Below, in pieces: positions 32,484 through 39,077 of a stretch of 41,433 nt of DNA; the first letter of the stretch is position 1, and each line of letters opens with the position of its first letter. The notes below the pieces were generated by a model. The model had not been told where the DNA came from. It worked only from the letters and a program-made list of their open reading frames with translations, and made no database searches. Origin of the DNA: a virus; the IMG/VR virus record IMGVR_UViG_3300003323_000190, positions 1 through 41,433 of that record; one strand, 5' to 3'. Position numbers and translations under genes: made by a program.

Positions 32484-32644
32484 TGAAGGTAGAACATTTT
32501 AACGTCGCCATTGCGCGGCAGAACCATGAAGCAGCCACTGTTAAGTGGGCCGACTTTCTGGAGGGCATCAGGAACATGCGGAGCCCCAAGTACAGGATGT
32601 GGGTTAGGAACGATATGCAAGTAGAGGCGGTGGAGGAAATATGA
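32480..32644 (+). CDS. Small hypothetical protein (54 aa)
   Basis: A 54-codon frame starting in the ATGA overlap at the end of the XRE gene and ending in a similar overlap with the next. Basic, helical (NHEAATVKWADFLEGIRNMRSPKYRMWVRNDM). Function unknown; the coupled arrangement supports it being translated. Confidence 0.45.
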   Translation: MMKVEHFNVAIARQNHEAATVKWADFLEGIRNMRSPKYRMWVRNDMQVEAVEEI

Positions 32645-32868
32645 GTGCGGCAACCAAATTATACCTGACCACGTTTGCGTGCAGTGCGCTGCTTACGATC
32701 TTTGCTTGCAGCATCATGAATGCCCACACGGCAGGCATGGCAGAGCAACGCCGGATTGATAAGGCGGTGGCCGCACAGAAAGACGATGCTGAGGCGGACT
32801 ATGTATGGGCATTGGGAACGGCAAACATTCGCCATAGCCAGAGGATCATAGCACAGGAGGGCCGGTAG
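32641..32868 (+). CDS. Small membrane-anchored protein
   Basis: A 75-residue protein with an N-terminal hydrophobic anchor (YLTTFACSALLTIFACSIM, residues 8-26) and a charged helical tail. It probably sits in the inner membrane with its tail in the periplasm or cytoplasm. It is coupled to the preceding gene by a 4-bp overlap. Function unknown. Confidence 0.55.
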   Translation: MSAATKLYLTTFACSALLTIFACSIMNAHTAGMAEQRRIDKAVAAQKDDAEADYVWALGTANIRHSQRIIAQEGR

Positions 32869-32946
32869 ATGCGTAACGTTAACGAATGCCTGATAGATTG
32901 GGATTGCAGCCCGAACGGTCAGGTGCAGATGGTGGAGGAGATATGA
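32869..32946 (+). CDS. Tiny protein (25 aa) before RNA methyltransferase
   Basis: A 25-codon frame starting right after the previous stop, with GGAGGGCC upstream, and ending in an ATGA overlap with the methyltransferase gene. It is short enough to be a leader peptide that couples translation; this is speculation. Confidence 0.35.
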   Translation: MRNVNECLIDWDCSPNGQVQMVEEI

Positions 32947-33404
32947 GGGGTTATTTCGGAATAGGCATCGAGAATTGCAAGACGCCTGCCAACATAGGAA
33001 CGCTCTGGCGTACTGCCCATAACATAGGTGCAGCTTTCATCTTTGTTATCGGGAAGCGCTATAAGCACCAGGCTTCCGATACCACTAAGGCATCTCGGCA
33101 TTTGCCGCTTTACCACTATGAGGACTTTAACGAGTTCTACAAGAACATTCCTCATAACTGCCAGTTGGTAGGCGTTGAATACCCTGATGATAGAGCTGTT
33201 GCCCTGCCTTCGTTTCCGCACCCAGAAAGAGCCGTTTATCTGTTGGGAGCGGAAGATCACGGCCTGAGCAAGATGGCAAAAGATGCTTGTCATAAGATGG
33301 TTTTCATACCCGGTAGCAAGCTCGGAACTAGCCTTAATGTATCGGTGGCGGGAAGCATCATTATGTACGATCGCAATTCACGCCAGAAGGAGAAAGCAGC
33401 ATGA
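32943..33404 (+). CDS. SpoU/TrmH-family RNA 2'-O-methyltransferase
   Basis: A 153-residue enzyme with all three SPOUT motifs: PANIGTLWRTA (15-25, with Asn17 and Arg23), YLLGAEDHGLS (99-109) and FIPGSKLGTSLNVSVAGSI (121-139). These form the knotted AdoMet-binding site of TrmH/TrmL-like enzymes, which methylate ribose hydroxyls in tRNA or rRNA. It has no extra RNA-binding domain. The start at 32943 overlaps the preceding stop. In a phage it may modify host tRNA or shield phage RNA; substrate unknown. Confidence 0.85.
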   Translation: MRGYFGIGIENCKTPANIGTLWRTAHNIGAAFIFVIGKRYKHQASDTTKASRHLPLYHYEDFNEFYKNIPHNCQLVGVEYPDDRAVALPSFPHPERAVYLLGAEDHGLSKMAKDACHKMVFIPGSKLGTSLNVSVAGSIIMYDRNSRQKEKAA

Positions 33405-33505
33405 ACATTCTCGGCATCCATATACCTAAGCTGGTTGTGGTGAGCGTTCTCTCAGCGGCAGTGCTGATCGGCCTGATAACGCTAATCGTGAAGGAGGTAT
33501 TCTAA
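33401..33505 (+). CDS. Tiny membrane protein (34 aa)
   Basis: A 34-codon frame starting in an ATGA overlap with the methyltransferase stop. Residues about 11-30 form one hydrophobic segment (LVVVSVLSAAVLIGLITLIV). Function unknown. Confidence 0.45.
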   Translation: MNILGIHIPKLVVVSVLSAAVLIGLITLIVKEVF

Positions 33506-33506
33506 C

Positions 33507-33647
33507 ATGGAAATGCACGGCAATACCCCGCCAGCGTGGGATGGTGAAATGTGTTGGGGCTGCCTGCTGATGATGCTTGCTGCAATCGTGGCAATCGGCG
33601 GCTCGGCGGAAGTGCTTAGCAGGATTATCTGGGGAGTGTGGATATGA
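33507..33647 (+). CDS. Small membrane protein (46 aa)
   Basis: A 46-codon frame with an N-terminal polar region, then one hydrophobic segment (CWGCLLMMLAAIVAIGG) with two cysteines, and a short amphipathic end. AAGGAGGT lies before the ATG and the end overlaps the recE-like start (ATGA). Function unknown. Confidence 0.45.
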   Translation: MEMHGNTPPAWDGEMCWGCLLMMLAAIVAIGGSAEVLSRIIWGVWI

Positions 33648-34525
33648 ATAACCTAGCAGTAAAAAACGATCTGGACGGTTATATCCTTAAGCACATCAGC
33701 AACGAGGAATACCACGCCAGCACGGCAATATCAAAAAGCGGCCTTGACCTGATCGCTAAATCTCCGGCGCATTACCATGCTGAGAAGATCAATGAAGACC
33801 CGGAATTGAAGCGCGAGCGCACGAAGTCGCTGGACATCGGAACGGCCTTTCACTTGCTGGCGCTGGAGCCGGAAAGCTTTGATGCGAATATCGCGGTGGA
33901 TGCTGACAAGTACCCGACAAAGAAGGAATGCGGGCGCACCATTGAAGAGCAGCGGGCAGAGTTTGCAGCCGCTAATGCTGGCAAGGTCATCATCCGCGAG
34001 AGCGATCTGGATTCCAAACTGCGCAAGATGGCTGATTCTATCCGTAACCATCCGGCAGCGCGTTACCTGTTGCAAGGCAAAGGCATGGTGGAAGCTTCTA
34101 TCTTCTGCAAGGACACGATTCATGGTGTTAATTGCCGTGTGCGCCCGGACTGGCTGCGTGAGGATGGGTTGATTATCGACCTGAAGACGACAAAGGACGC
34201 TTCTGCATCCGGCTTCGATAAGGCGATATGGAACTATCGCTACCACGTACAGGCCGCCTTCTACATGGATATGTACGAGGTGGTGACGGGCAAGCGCTCG
34301 CCAGGGTTTGTGCTTATTCCGGTAGAGAATACCGCTCCATTCCTTGCTGGCGAGCCAGTGTTGATCGAAGAAGGCGATGACTGGCTGAATATCGGGCGGC
34401 GTGCGTATCTGGAGAATATCGAGACGTACGCACGTTGTCTGGAAACTGGAAAATGGCCGGGATATGGCGAGAAAGTAAGAAAGTCTATGCCCATGCCGTG
34501 GATGAATAATTTAACAACAATTTAA
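33644..34525 (+). CDS. RecE-like exonuclease (PD-(D/E)XK, DUF3799-type)
   Basis: A 293-residue exonuclease that would resect DNA 5' ends to expose 3' single strands for annealing. Motifs: GTAFH with His70, Glu150 in GMVEASIF, Asp169 in RVRPDW, Asp179-Leu-Lys181 in LIIDLKTT, and YHVQAAFY (about 197-204). This matches the PDDEXK_1 / exonuclease VIII C-terminal nuclease domain. It works with the RecT-like protein encoded at 35268. ATG 33644 overlaps the upstream stop. Confidence 0.85.
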   Translation: MNNLAVKNDLDGYILKHISNEEYHASTAISKSGLDLIAKSPAHYHAEKINEDPELKRERTKSLDIGTAFHLLALEPESFDANIAVDADKYPTKKECGRTIEEQRAEFAAANAGKVIIRESDLDSKLRKMADSIRNHPAARYLLQGKGMVEASIFCKDTIHGVNCRVRPDWLREDGLIIDLKTTKDASASGFDKAIWNYRYHVQAAFYMDMYEVVTGKRSPGFVLIPVENTAPFLAGEPVLIEEGDDWLNIGRRAYLENIETYARCLETGKWPGYGEKVRKSMPMPWMNNLTTI

Positions 34526-34535
34526 GGAGATTAAA

Positions 34536-34970
34536 ATGACGATCACAAACTATTCAACTGCCGTATTTTTTATTGATGAGCGTGTCCGCGCCATTAAGGC
34601 GATTTATGAGAAAGATACCGAACGCACCCAAGCACCCCGCGAGATATTCAAGACGTTGGATCAAAACCTTAAGAAAGGCGATTACATCATCGTCCCGACT
34701 GATAGCCGCCATAATATGAGCGTTCTGGAGGTGGTTGAGGTCGATGTGCGCCTTGATCTTCTGTCCACCGCCAATGTCAAGTGGGTTATCGGCAAGATCA
34801 ATCTGGATGATTACAAAAAGATCACCGCTTGGGAAGATGGCGCTATAGCAAAAATGCAGAATGCGGAAGCAGCCAAGAAGCGCAAGGAACTTGCCGCTAC
34901 CATGGGAGAATATTTTGAAGGTATTGAGCCTTTGAAATTGGAAGATAACGTGCAACAGAAAGGAGAATAA
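34536..34970 (+). CDS. Hypothetical protein between recE-like and recT-like genes
   Basis: A 144-residue charged protein, with an N-terminal alpha/beta part (YSTAVFFIDERVRAIKAIYEKD) and a DYIIVPTDSRHN strand near residue 50, then a coiled coil in the C-terminal third (NAEAAKKRKELAATMGEYFEG). AAGGAG precedes the ATG. Its place in the recombination operon suggests a helper, but I do not recognise it. A structured non-coding stretch follows directly. Confidence 0.6.
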   Translation: MTITNYSTAVFFIDERVRAIKAIYEKDTERTQAPREIFKTLDQNLKKGDYIIVPTDSRHNMSVLEVVEVDVRLDLLSTANVKWVIGKINLDDYKKITAWEDGAIAKMQNAEAAKKRKELAATMGEYFEGIEPLKLEDNVQQKGE

Positions 34971-34973
34971 CTG

Positions 34974-35123
34974 AAGGCATAGCTGTGACCCTCTGCCTTA
35001 AACCCTAGGGGAGCAGCCGGTTAACTTCGCCTTCGCTCAGTTAACCGTTCTACAAAGAAAAAATCGCGGGTTAGTAGGAGTCTGGAACAAAGGGTATTTA
35101 AATAAGGCGAAGTTCTGGACTCC
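34974..35123 (+). ncRNA. Candidate structured RNA with kissing loop
   Basis: A gap of 176 bp with dense pairing and no convincing reading frame. Three hairpins are visible: AAGGCA / TGCCTT (34974-34979 / 34994-34999); CGGTTAAC / GTTAACCG (35018-35025 / 35040-35047); and a 12-bp stem with two G-U pairs, GGAGTCTGGAAC / GTTCTGGACTCC (35077-35088 / 35112-35123). The loop of the second (TTCGCCTT, 35026-35033) is exactly complementary to the loop of the third (AAGGCGAA, 35104-35111), compatible with both stems. No uridine tract follows, so it is not a terminator. It may be a cis-acting element of the recT side of the operon or an independent RNA. Confidence 0.55.
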
Positions 35124-35146
35124 GAAGACCTGAGGAATATGGAAAT

Positions 35147-35263
35147 ATGGCAACTTGTCCCAAATGCGGAAGAACAAATATTAAAAAGCAAAAACACACA
35201 GGCATGAAGAAATGCAAAAAATGCGGTTTTCTGCCTGATAGCAAACAAGGAAGTAAGGAATAA
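35147..35263 (+). CDS. Small zinc-ribbon protein (38 aa)
   Basis: A 38-residue protein with two knuckles, CPKCG and CKKCG, separated by a basic linker, so it probably binds one zinc ion and nucleic acid. A GAGGAAT sequence precedes the ATG, and it ends 4 bp before recT. It could be a nucleic-acid-binding partner of the recombination proteins. Confidence 0.5.
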   Translation: MATCPKCGRTNIKKQKHTGMKKCKKCGFLPDSKQGSKE

Positions 35264-35267
35264 CAAT

Positions 35268-36173
35268 ATGAACGAATTAACCGTAGCAACCCAATCACAG
35301 CACGTATTTGCCAATGCTCAGTCGTTTGAGACTGCGCAGCGCATTGCCGGGGCTTTATCAAAGGCCAGCCTTGTTCCGAAGGAGTATCAGAACAATCTGC
35401 CGAATTCCCTTATCGCGCTGGAAATCGCGCAGCGTACCGGGGCAAGCCCGTTACTTGTCATGCAGAATTTATACATCGTGCACGGCAAGCCGAGCTGGTC
35501 TAGCCAGTTCATTATCTCGGCTATCAATTCCTGCGGACGCTTCAAGCCACTCCGTTTTGATCTGTCCGGCAAGATGAATGATGATGACCGCACCTGTGTC
35601 GCATGGACAGTCGAACGCGGCGTAGACCTGCCGCCTGACGTTGGCACGCTGGAGCAGGCGAAAGCTCGCAATCTGCCTGTGCTGGAAAGCCCTCCTGTGT
35701 CTATCAAGATTGCCAAGGCCGAGGGCTGGTACAGCAAGAACGGCAGTAAGTGGCAGACCATGCCGGAACTGATGCTGCGCTACCGCGCCGCGACATTCTT
35801 CGGTCGCCTATATGCTCCTGAGATTCTGATGGGTATGCGCACGGAAGACGAATCCCAGGACATGATCGACGTGACCCCGGAAAGCACTATCCTGAACAAC
35901 CTGAATGATGCCATTAAGGCGGAATCGCAGCAGGTGACGGACGTTGCCGAGGCTCCGGCGCAGGAGGAAGCGCAGCAGCAGGCAGAGATGAAGACCGTGG
36001 AACTTACGCTGATCGGCTGGCAGAAAGAGCTTAATAATGCTGCATCGCTGGATGATCTGGCAGAGAAGCACAGGCAGGCAGTCGCACAGTTTGACGGCGA
36101 TTCTATAGCGCAGAATGCTCTGAATTCGTGCAAGACGAAACGTGAGGCAGCCTTGAAGAAAGAAGCGGCATAA
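35268..36173 (+). CDS. recT: RecT-family single-strand annealing protein
   Basis: A 301-residue recombinase that would coat and anneal single-stranded DNA made by the RecE-like exonuclease. Recognised by the RecT pattern: SLIALEIAQRTGASPLLVMQNLYIVHGKPSWSSQFIISAIN (about 46-86), then KIAKAEGWYSKNGSKWQTMPELMLRYRAATFFGRLYAPEILMGM. The C-terminal 80 residues are a Gln/Glu-rich linker and helices (EAPAQEEAQQQAEM), less conserved. Expressed from the right early operon. Confidence 0.88.
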   Translation: MNELTVATQSQHVFANAQSFETAQRIAGALSKASLVPKEYQNNLPNSLIALEIAQRTGASPLLVMQNLYIVHGKPSWSSQFIISAINSCGRFKPLRFDLSGKMNDDDRTCVAWTVERGVDLPPDVGTLEQAKARNLPVLESPPVSIKIAKAEGWYSKNGSKWQTMPELMLRYRAATFFGRLYAPEILMGMRTEDESQDMIDVTPESTILNNLNDAIKAESQQVTDVAEAPAQEEAQQQAEMKTVELTLIGWQKELNNAASLDDLAEKHRQAVAQFDGDSIAQNALNSCKTKREAALKKEAA

Positions 36174-36327
36174 CCCTACCGGGTGTTGAGCGCACGAACG
36201 AGAAACAGGATTAACGATTTATGGTCTTCCCGAATTTTAACCCGGTTAAGCAACAACACCGGGAAGGCCGCCCAAGATTACGTGAGAACGTAAGACGTGC
36301 CTACAATTTTAACAGAGAAGGATTTTT
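36174..36327 (+). ncRNA. Candidate structured RNA segment downstream of recT
   Basis: A 154-bp gap. GGTCTTCCCG (36223-36232) pairs with CGGGAAGGCC (36260-36269) over 10 bp with one G-U, the loop containing TTAACCCGGTTAA, which can pair with itself. GGTGTTG (36182-36188) can alternatively pair with CAACACC (36254-36260), so two folds compete at one base. A perfect TTACGT-GAGA-ACGTAA hairpin with a GNRA-type loop follows (36278-36293). No T tract follows, so these are not terminators. Function unknown. Confidence 0.4.
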
Positions 36328-36699
36328 ATGACTGAAGTTATTTCTAACGAACGCCTTGACGAATTGCTTGCCGCTTCCCCGGCAGAGCGCGTGACCAAAG
36401 AATATATGGAAAGCCGCATCGTATGCACTTCTTTCCATGCAATCGAAAACCAGCATAGCCCGGTTAAAGTCGCTCCCACTGCCACAATCTGCAATATCCT
36501 GTTGGACAATGGCTATTCTGTGCGTGGCGAGTCTGCCTGTGTGAATCCTGAAAACTACAATCAGGAAATCGGCGAGAAGATTGCATACGACAATGCTTTC
36601 CGCCAGTTGTGGCCGCTTTTTGGCTTTCTGCTTGCAGAAAAGAATAAGCTGAAGAACCCGCCGCAGACCATCGTAGTTCCGGGCGAACAGGCAGCATAA
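36328..36699 (+). CDS. Gp49/66-family phage protein
   Basis: A 123-residue protein matching the family named after N4 gp49 / Sf6 gene 66: VTKEYMESRIVCTSFHAIE (22-40), then a TATICNILLDNGYSVRGESACVNPENYNQEIGEKIAYDNAFRQLWPLFGFLLAEK block (51-105). It occurs in many phage early regions; function unknown. AGAGAAGGATTTTT precedes the ATG. Confidence 0.8.
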   Translation: MTEVISNERLDELLAASPAERVTKEYMESRIVCTSFHAIENQHSPVKVAPTATICNILLDNGYSVRGESACVNPENYNQEIGEKIAYDNAFRQLWPLFGFLLAEKNKLKNPPQTIVVPGEQAA

Positions 36700-36733
36700 C
36701 AAACACCGGACTGACTCTTGTGTCGGAATGGTT

Positions 36734-36761
36734 GCCGGGAGGGTGGAAGCGCTCTCCCGGC
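36734..36761 (+). other. Strong hairpin before gene at 36778
   Basis: Perfect 8-bp stem GCCGGGAG / CTCCCGGC (36734-36741 / 36754-36761) with a 12-base loop, ending 16 bp before the start codon at 36778 and its AGAGGGA ribosome-binding site. No T tract, so not a terminator; it may shape translation or mRNA processing between genes. Confidence 0.45.
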
Positions 36762-36777
36762 TCAGAAAGAGGGAAGT

Positions 36778-37212
36778 ATGGAAGTAAAATTTGAAGACTA
36801 TCTCAGCGAAGATGAACGCAAAGAAATCGTAGCTGATGTGTTCAGGAACATGTGCATAAATTCCTTTAAAAAAGATGCAGAGCGCATATTTAGCAATGCG
36901 GCCTATAATGCGGTATTCAATATTGTAAATGATACTTTTGATGGCAAAGCCGCGCAGATGGTAGCAGAACGCACACAGAAAATTATAAGGGAACTATCTC
37001 CTTATACCGTTTTCAAGCGCAAGGACTATTGGGAAAAAGAAGATAGCCACGGATACCAAGTGCTTAATGAGGCAATATCTAACAATAAAGAGCTTCTTAA
37101 CAATAAGATAGCGGAAATTATTGATGAGATTGATAAAGGCGATTTGCGGCAGACGATCATAGAGCAGGCACAAGAAGTAATAAGTGTAAAACTTTTTGGT
37201 AAAGCAGCATGA
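36778..37212 (+). CDS. Hypothetical helical protein
   Basis: A 144-residue charged helical protein (VKFEDYLSEDERKEIVADVFRNMCINSF... and a long C-terminal helix with NNKELLNNKIAEIIDEIDKGDLRQTIIEQAQEVI). No known motif. The frame is open upstream to 36718 but a strong hairpin and ribosome-binding site lie before ATG 36778. Unknown role in the early operon. Confidence 0.6.
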   Translation: MEVKFEDYLSEDERKEIVADVFRNMCINSFKKDAERIFSNAAYNAVFNIVNDTFDGKAAQMVAERTQKIIRELSPYTVFKRKDYWEKEDSHGYQVLNEAISNNKELLNNKIAEIIDEIDKGDLRQTIIEQAQEVISVKLFGKAA

Positions 37213-37394
37213 CACATCCCACGTTATCCCGTGCCCTTGATGAGTTACTGCGCGCGCCGGACATTGGAGCGCTGGGGGCGGCGTTTGGCCACTGGGCGGC
37301 GATATTCGCACAGGCAACGCCGGACGTGTATCAGAAGCTGGTAGCGGCACGGGATGAGCGGGACAGGGAACTTAAGGAAGGAGCGGGGGCGTAA
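37209..37394 (+). CDS. Small Ala/Gly-rich hypothetical protein
   Basis: A 61-residue protein (TLSRALDELLRAPDIGALGAAFGHWAAIFAQATPDVYQ) with helical content and a charged tail. It overlaps the previous gene by 4 bp and the Xis-like gene by one base. Function unknown. Confidence 0.5.
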   Translation: MTHPTLSRALDELLRAPDIGALGAAFGHWAAIFAQATPDVYQKLVAARDERDRELKEGAGA

Positions 37395-37657
37395 TGTTAG
37401 ATTTACCAGTGCCAGAATTATTAAAGCTACCGGTGCTGAAAACGCAGCAGGCGGCAAAGGTGATGAATATGTCACCCGCGCATTTCTGCAATCTGGTGAG
37501 CCGTGGCAACATAGCCATTAAGCCGCTCCCTTACAGCCACCGGATAAAATACTGGTCTACCAGTGACTTGAAGAAAATTATTGACGGTAACAACGCGCCT
37601 TCGGAAATTGAAAGCGAAACCGCTGAACTTCTGAGGGCATTCAATGGGCAGAATTGA
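37394..37657 (+). CDS. xis: Excisionase-like DNA-binding protein
   Basis: An 87-residue protein with a MerR/AlpA-type winged helix (residues about 15-58: KTQQAAKVMNMSPAHFCNLVSRGNIAIKPLPYSHRIKYWSTSDLKKII). Such proteins are typical recombination directionality factors. It is directly upstream of, and overlaps by 14 bp, the integrase gene, next to the attP site, so an excisionase role is well supported by context. Confidence 0.7.
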   Translation: MLDLPVPELLKLPVLKTQQAAKVMNMSPAHFCNLVSRGNIAIKPLPYSHRIKYWSTSDLKKIIDGNNAPSEIESETAELLRAFNGQN

Positions 37658-38825
37658 AGTGCGATACTTTGTAAAAAAGAGCTATTTCAATAAGAAGCTT
37701 GGCAAGGTTGTCACCTATTATTACTGGCAGCCGAAGCGCCAATACTTCATTATGGGAAAGTGGCATAAATGCCCGCTAAAGCCTCAGCAGCTGAATAACG
37801 ACCCGATTAAGGCGCATTCAGAAGCCGAAGGGCTGAATAACCAGCTTGACCTGTGGCGCAGTGGTATAAAGCCGGAAATCGCCCCCAAGGAAGGCTCGTT
37901 TGACTGGCTGCTATGCGAGTACAAGAAAAGTGATTTATATCGCTCGCTGGGGGATAGGACCGCCAAGGAATACGGTTATATCATTGAGGCCATACGTCTG
38001 AAGCTGCGTGTGTTGAAGGTGCAGCATACAAAAGCGACCGCCTGGACACCGCAGATTGCTTACAGGCTATATGAATCCTTCCTTGATACGCCGCGCAAGG
38101 CCCAGCTTGTTGTTGCTATATCCCGCATTGTCTTTAACTATGCTTTGAAGAAGATAGAAGGCATAAAGATTAATCCGTTCGATAAGCTTGGGATAAAGAA
38201 GAATAAGCCCCGGCAGCAGATATGGCTGGACCTTGATGGAGATGACCTATTCGTCCACGTGGACCTGATGAAAAAGACGGCGCTTGAAATGGGACTGCCG
38301 TCTATCGCGCTGGCTATTGATCTGGGGCTATGGACAACGCAGCGCGAAAACGACCTGCTGGCGCTGCCGTGGAATAAGTATGACGGCAAGGTCATTAAGC
38401 TCCGGCAGAAGAAAACAGGCGTTTGGGTGGAAATACCAGTGATGCCCCAGTTAAGGCAAGGTCTGGACCGGGCACACCGCAATAACGCCCTGATGCTGAT
38501 AAGCGAGCGGACTGGGAAGTCATACAGCAAGGACCACTTCGGAGATATATTCCGCGAAGTGCGTATTAAGGCTGGCCTATCCGACAACTTCCAGTTCAGG
38601 GACTTCCGGCGCACGTCTATAGTCCTGATGGCTATGGCCGGATGCACCGTGCCGGAGATCACCGCCATCAGCGGCCATACGAATGCCGAGGTGACGGATA
38701 TTCTGGAAACATATATGCCACGCAATTCACATATGGCACGTAATGCTGTCGATAAGATGCAGAATGTTTACGTAATGCAGTTGGAAAAAGCGCCTGTCGC
38801 CGGACAAAATGGAGTTGGAAAATAA
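37644..38825 (+). CDS. int: Phage integrase (tyrosine recombinase), tRNA-His site
   Basis: A 393-residue integrase with an N-terminal arm-binding domain (residues 1-60, basic and aromatic), a core-binding domain (about 85-180) and a catalytic domain. Catalytic residues: Arg234 (TTQRENDLL), Lys257 region (RQKKTGV), Arg322 in FRDFRRTS, His345 (ISGHTNAEV) and Tyr357 (ETYMPR). The attP core with tRNA-His homology lies 37 bp after its stop. It would integrate the phage into the host tRNA-His gene and, with Xis, excise it. Confidence 0.93.
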   Translation: MGRIEVRYFVKKSYFNKKLGKVVTYYYWQPKRQYFIMGKWHKCPLKPQQLNNDPIKAHSEAEGLNNQLDLWRSGIKPEIAPKEGSFDWLLCEYKKSDLYRSLGDRTAKEYGYIIEAIRLKLRVLKVQHTKATAWTPQIAYRLYESFLDTPRKAQLVVAISRIVFNYALKKIEGIKINPFDKLGIKKNKPRQQIWLDLDGDDLFVHVDLMKKTALEMGLPSIALAIDLGLWTTQRENDLLALPWNKYDGKVIKLRQKKTGVWVEIPVMPQLRQGLDRAHRNNALMLISERTGKSYSKDHFGDIFREVRIKAGLSDNFQFRDFRRTSIVLMAMAGCTVPEITAISGHTNAEVTDILETYMPRNSHMARNAVDKMQNVYVMQLEKAPVAGQNGVGK

Positions 38826-39002
38826 TTATGAAAAATTACGCTGAACACCGCAGAAACCCGAATGGGGCGAATGAGGGGACTCGAACCCCCGACATCCAGA
38901 ATCACAATCTGACGACTGCTTATATTTATCAGCGTCATTTCAGACTTTCACCCTCAAAACAGCAAACGCATTTACAGGCAGTATATGGCAGCAGTTGGAA
39001 AA
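38779..39002. repeat. attP arm-type repeats AGTTGGAAAA (three copies)
   Basis: The 10-bp word AGTTGGAAAA occurs at 38779-38788 and 38813-38822 (both left of the core, the first inside the integrase gene) and at 38993-39002 (right of the core), all in the same direction. Spacing is 34 bp on the left. Integrases bind short direct repeats in attP arms, so these are good candidates for arm-type sites. Confidence 0.55.
38863..38914 (-). other. attP core: 3' half of tRNA-His(GTG) gene
   Basis: Read on the minus strand this gives an anticodon arm with TTGTGAT (anticodon GTG), a variable loop, a T arm GGGGG-TTCGAGT-CCCCT, the 3' acceptor strand CATTCGC, discriminator C and CCA (38865-38863). The D arm and 5' acceptor strand are absent; homology stops around 38914. 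So this is the copied tRNA 3' end that restores the host gene on integration, adjacent to int. The host tRNA has C73. Confidence 0.85.
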
Positions 39003-39077
39003 GTTCCAGCGGGGTTTTGTGCGCATGGTGATTAAGAATCAGTAACAGTTTAACGGTACATTGTAGAAAGGAACAAT

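Noticed and set aside
38828-39031. Reading frame of 67 codons after the integrase
   Set aside because: It reads the tRNA-His fragment of attP (giving NEGTRTPD...), a known kind of false gene; no ribosome-binding site or protein-like features.
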